Source: Rhodanobacter sp. (GTDB lineage: Bacteria > Pseudomonadota > Gammaproteobacteria > Xanthomonadales > Rhodanobacteraceae). From it: a stretch of DNA of 8,652 nucleotides. The first letter of the stretch is position 1. Each line of letters starts with the position of its first letter. Positions 6,887-8,652 of the stretch are shown piece by piece. A program made the position numbers and the translations under genes. The stretch is from the NCBI GenBank assembly GCA_026193555.1, contig JAPHUU010000383.1:1-8652 (forward strand), written 5' to 3'. Under the pieces are notes generated by a model. That model ran no database searches, was not told the origin of the DNA, and saw only the letters and a program-made list of their open reading frames with translations.

Positions 6887-8164
6887 ATGACCCGACGTTT
6901 CAATCTCGAGCGTGCGCGGAATTTCAGCCGTTTCGTCTGGCAACGTTTCGTCGACGACAAGTGTTTCGAAACCGCTGGTGCGCTCTCCTACACGACGCTG
7001 GTGTCGCTGGTGCCGCTGTCGGTGGCGGTGCTGGCGATGTTTTCCGTATTTCCGGTGTTCCAGCCTGCGCGCGATACGCTGATCAATTTCGTGTTCGACA
7101 ACTTCGTGCCGGCTGCCGGCGAGAAGGTGCAGGCGACGCTGCAGAGTTTTGCCGACAACGCCAAGGGCCTGACCGGGATCAGCATCCTGGTGATGCTGTT
7201 CAGCGCGTTGTCGATGCTGATCAGCATCGAGGATCGGCTGAACCGGATCTGGCGGGTGCACCAGCCGCGACGCTGGAGCTCGCGTCTGCTGTTGTACTGG
7301 GCGGCATTGACGCTGGGGCCGATCCTGGTCGGCGGCGGCATCGCGGTGACCTCGTACGTGACGGCGCTACCGCTGCTGCACGTGGCGGTGGACGAGATCC
7401 ATGCCATCAGCCTTAGCCTGCTGGCCACGCTGCCGTTTCTGGTGACCTTCTGCACGCTGTGGCTGGCGTATGCGGTGATTCCGAATACCCGGGTGTCGCG
7501 CCGCGATGCGGCGATTGGCGCGCTGCTCGGTGCGCTGCTGTTCGAGGTGGCGCGCTGGGGCTTCACCCAGTTTGTGCGCGATGCCAATACCTATCAGGAG
7601 ATTTACGGCGCGCTGGCGACGATTCCGATCTTCCTGCTGTGGATCTACCTGTCGTGGGTGATCGTGATCCTGGCCGCATCGATCGCCGCGTCGATCTCCG
7701 CCTACGAGTATCATCCGCCCGCTGAAGCGCTGCCGGAAAGCGCCGAATTTCTCGGCCTGCTGGTGGTGCTGCATCATTTCGTCGATGCCCAGCGCGCCGG
7801 CCAACGCGTCGATCCGGCCGAGGTGCGCTTGCGTGCACCGTATCTGCGCGTGGCGTCGATCACCGCCTACTTTGACGATCTGCAGCAGGCCGACCTGATC
7901 CAGCGCAGCGAGTCGGGCGGCTGGCTGCTCAGTCGCAGCCTGGACAACACCGACCTGCTGCGTCTGTACCGCTGCACCCACTACCGGCTGCCGCTGGACC
8001 CGATCGAAGAGGCGGCGGCGATCGGCATCGAGCTGGGACCCGAGCTACGGACGATGTTGGCCGAACTGGCTGCGGTGCTGCGCGAGAAGCTGGGCACCCG
8101 GCTTGATCAGATCTATCCCCCGGCCGCTGACACTGCGGTTGACATCACGGAACCCACGGCATGA
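6887..8164 (+). CDS. YihY/BrkB family inner-membrane protein with C-terminal extension
   Basis: This 425-residue protein belongs to the YihY (formerly, and wrongly, ribonuclease BN) family of six-helix inner-membrane proteins of unknown transport or envelope function. Likely helices are at residues 34-57, 95-115, 136-160, 177-198, 207-229 and 244-270. Family landmarks are AGALSYTTLVSLVPL (30-44), the RLNRIWRV segment (117-124), NTRVSRRDAAIGALLGALLFEVARWGF (200-226) and IYGALATIPIFLLWIYLSWVIVILAA (239-264). E. coli YihY is about 290 residues; here about 140 soluble residues follow, including a stretch at 285-362 with a winged-helix-like pattern (SAEFLGLLVVLHHF..., YFDDLQQADLIQRSESGGWLLSRS). 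Similar long forms occur in related bacteria. The ATG at 6887 has an AAAGGA ribosome binding site at 6876-6881. It overlaps the next gene by 4 bases (ATGA). Confidence 0.92.
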   Translation: MTRRFNLERARNFSRFVWQRFVDDKCFETAGALSYTTLVSLVPLSVAVLAMFSVFPVFQPARDTLINFVFDNFVPAAGEKVQATLQSFADNAKGLTGISILVMLFSALSMLISIEDRLNRIWRVHQPRRWSSRLLLYWAALTLGPILVGGGIAVTSYVTALPLLHVAVDEIHAISLSLLATLPFLVTFCTLWLAYAVIPNTRVSRRDAAIGALLGALLFEVARWGFTQFVRDANTYQEIYGALATIPIFLLWIYLSWVIVILAASIAASISAYEYHPPAEALPESAEFLGLLVVLHHFVDAQRAGQRVDPAEVRLRAPYLRVASITAYFDDLQQADLIQRSESGGWLLSRSLDNTDLLRLYRCTHYRLPLDPIEEAAAIGIELGPELRTMLAELAAVLREKLGTRLDQIYPPAADTAVDITEPTA

Positions 8165-8652
8165 CCACGCGTTCACCATTTGCCTCATTTCTGGCCCGAT
8201 CGGCCGCCACGCTGCTGCTGACGCTTGCCTTGGCTGTACCCGCACGGGCCGTCATGCCGAGCCAGCCGACGCTGCACGTCGCCACGCTGGATGGCAAGAC
8301 GTTCGATCTGGCCGCACAGCGCGGGCACTGGGTCATCGTCAACTACTGGGCGACCTGGTGCGCGCCGTGCATCAAGGAGATGCCGGATATCTCGCATTTC
8401 GTCGCCACCCACCAGAATGTCCGCGCGATCGGGCTGGCCTACGAGGACAGCGAGCCGGCGGACATCAAGGCATTTCTTCTCAAGCACCCGGTGGTCTATC
8501 CGGTCGCCCAGGTCACCCTGGACAAGCCGTTGAAGGACTTCGACGAGCCGCGTGGCCTGCCCACCACCTGGTTGATCGGTCCCGACGGGCGCGTGGCTCA
8601 TCGATTCATCGGCGGGGTGACAGCCGCCTCGCTGGCGGCAGCCATCGGCGGC
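8161..8652 (+). CDS. TlpA/ResA-like secreted thioredoxin-family protein, 3' end outside the window
   Basis: The 164 visible codons encode a thiol-disulfide oxidoreductase acting outside the cytoplasm. Residues 1-30 form a signal peptide: MTTR start, hydrophobic core SAATLLLTLALAV, and cleavage likely after PARA (Ala30). The TlpA-like thioredoxin fold follows: TLHVATLDGKTFDLAAQRGHWVIVNYWATWCAPCIKEMP, with the active-site pair Cys67-Cys70 (WCAPC), then the cis-proline loop GLPTTW (Pro134) and LIGPDGRVAHRFIGGV. Such proteins usually reduce disulfides, for example in cytochrome c maturation, but the substrate here is unknown. The ATG overlaps the yihY stop (ATGA), so the two are coupled. The frame is open to the last base; about 10-20 residues are probably missing, judging by family length. 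Confidence 0.93.
   Translation, partial: MTTRSPFASFLARSAATLLLTLALAVPARAVMPSQPTLHVATLDGKTFDLAAQRGHWVIVNYWATWCAPCIKEMPDISHFVATHQNVRAIGLAYEDSEPADIKAFLLKHPVVYPVAQVTLDKPLKDFDEPRGLPTTWLIGPDGRVAHRFIGGVTAASLAAAIGG

Overview
The window is a GC-rich, densely coded piece of ordinary bacterial chromosome. The protein set and gene order (split NAD(P) transhydrogenase, a short SufT of the type seen in Xanthomonads, wrbA-DUF2069 next to yihY and a TlpA-like thioredoxin) suggest a gammaproteobacterium of the Xanthomonadales, most likely Rhodanobacteraceae (Rhodanobacter/Dyella-like). That placement rests on family resemblance recalled from memory, not on a search. I see no mobile element, tRNA, rRNA or CRISPR array, and no convincing new defence or mobile system.

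Layout: (1) 2-2250, plus strand: the 3' end of pntAA, then pntAB and pntB, which together encode the membrane-bound proton-translocating transhydrogenase. pntAA and pntAB are separated by an unusual 222-base spacer, whereas pntAB and pntB overlap. (2) 2275-2703, minus strand: a small four-helix membrane protein I do not recognise, convergent with pntB. (3) 2949-3506, plus strand: sufT, an Fe-S cluster maturation factor, with a 13-base perfect palindrome next to its likely -10 box. (4) 3550-6781, minus strand: four genes in one direction, read in the order wrbA, a DUF2069 membrane protein (4-base overlap), an AidB-like acyl-CoA dehydrogenase, and a single-domain asparaginase homologue. A strong hairpin lies between the second and third genes, so this may be two transcription units. 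(5) 6887-8652, plus strand: yihY with a long cytoplasmic C-terminal extension, overlapping by 4 bases a secreted TlpA/ResA-type thioredoxin that runs off the window end. This pair is divergent from wrbA.

A loose functional theme is redox: the transhydrogenase sets NADPH/NADH balance, WrbA reduces quinones, SufT serves Fe-S proteins, and the TlpA-like protein handles thiols outside the cytoplasm. They are separate transcription units, and I do not claim they form one system. The points most worth checking are the palindrome at the sufT promoter, the intergenic hairpin at 5798-5826, the catalytic state of the small asparaginase homologue, and the spacer inside the pnt locus.
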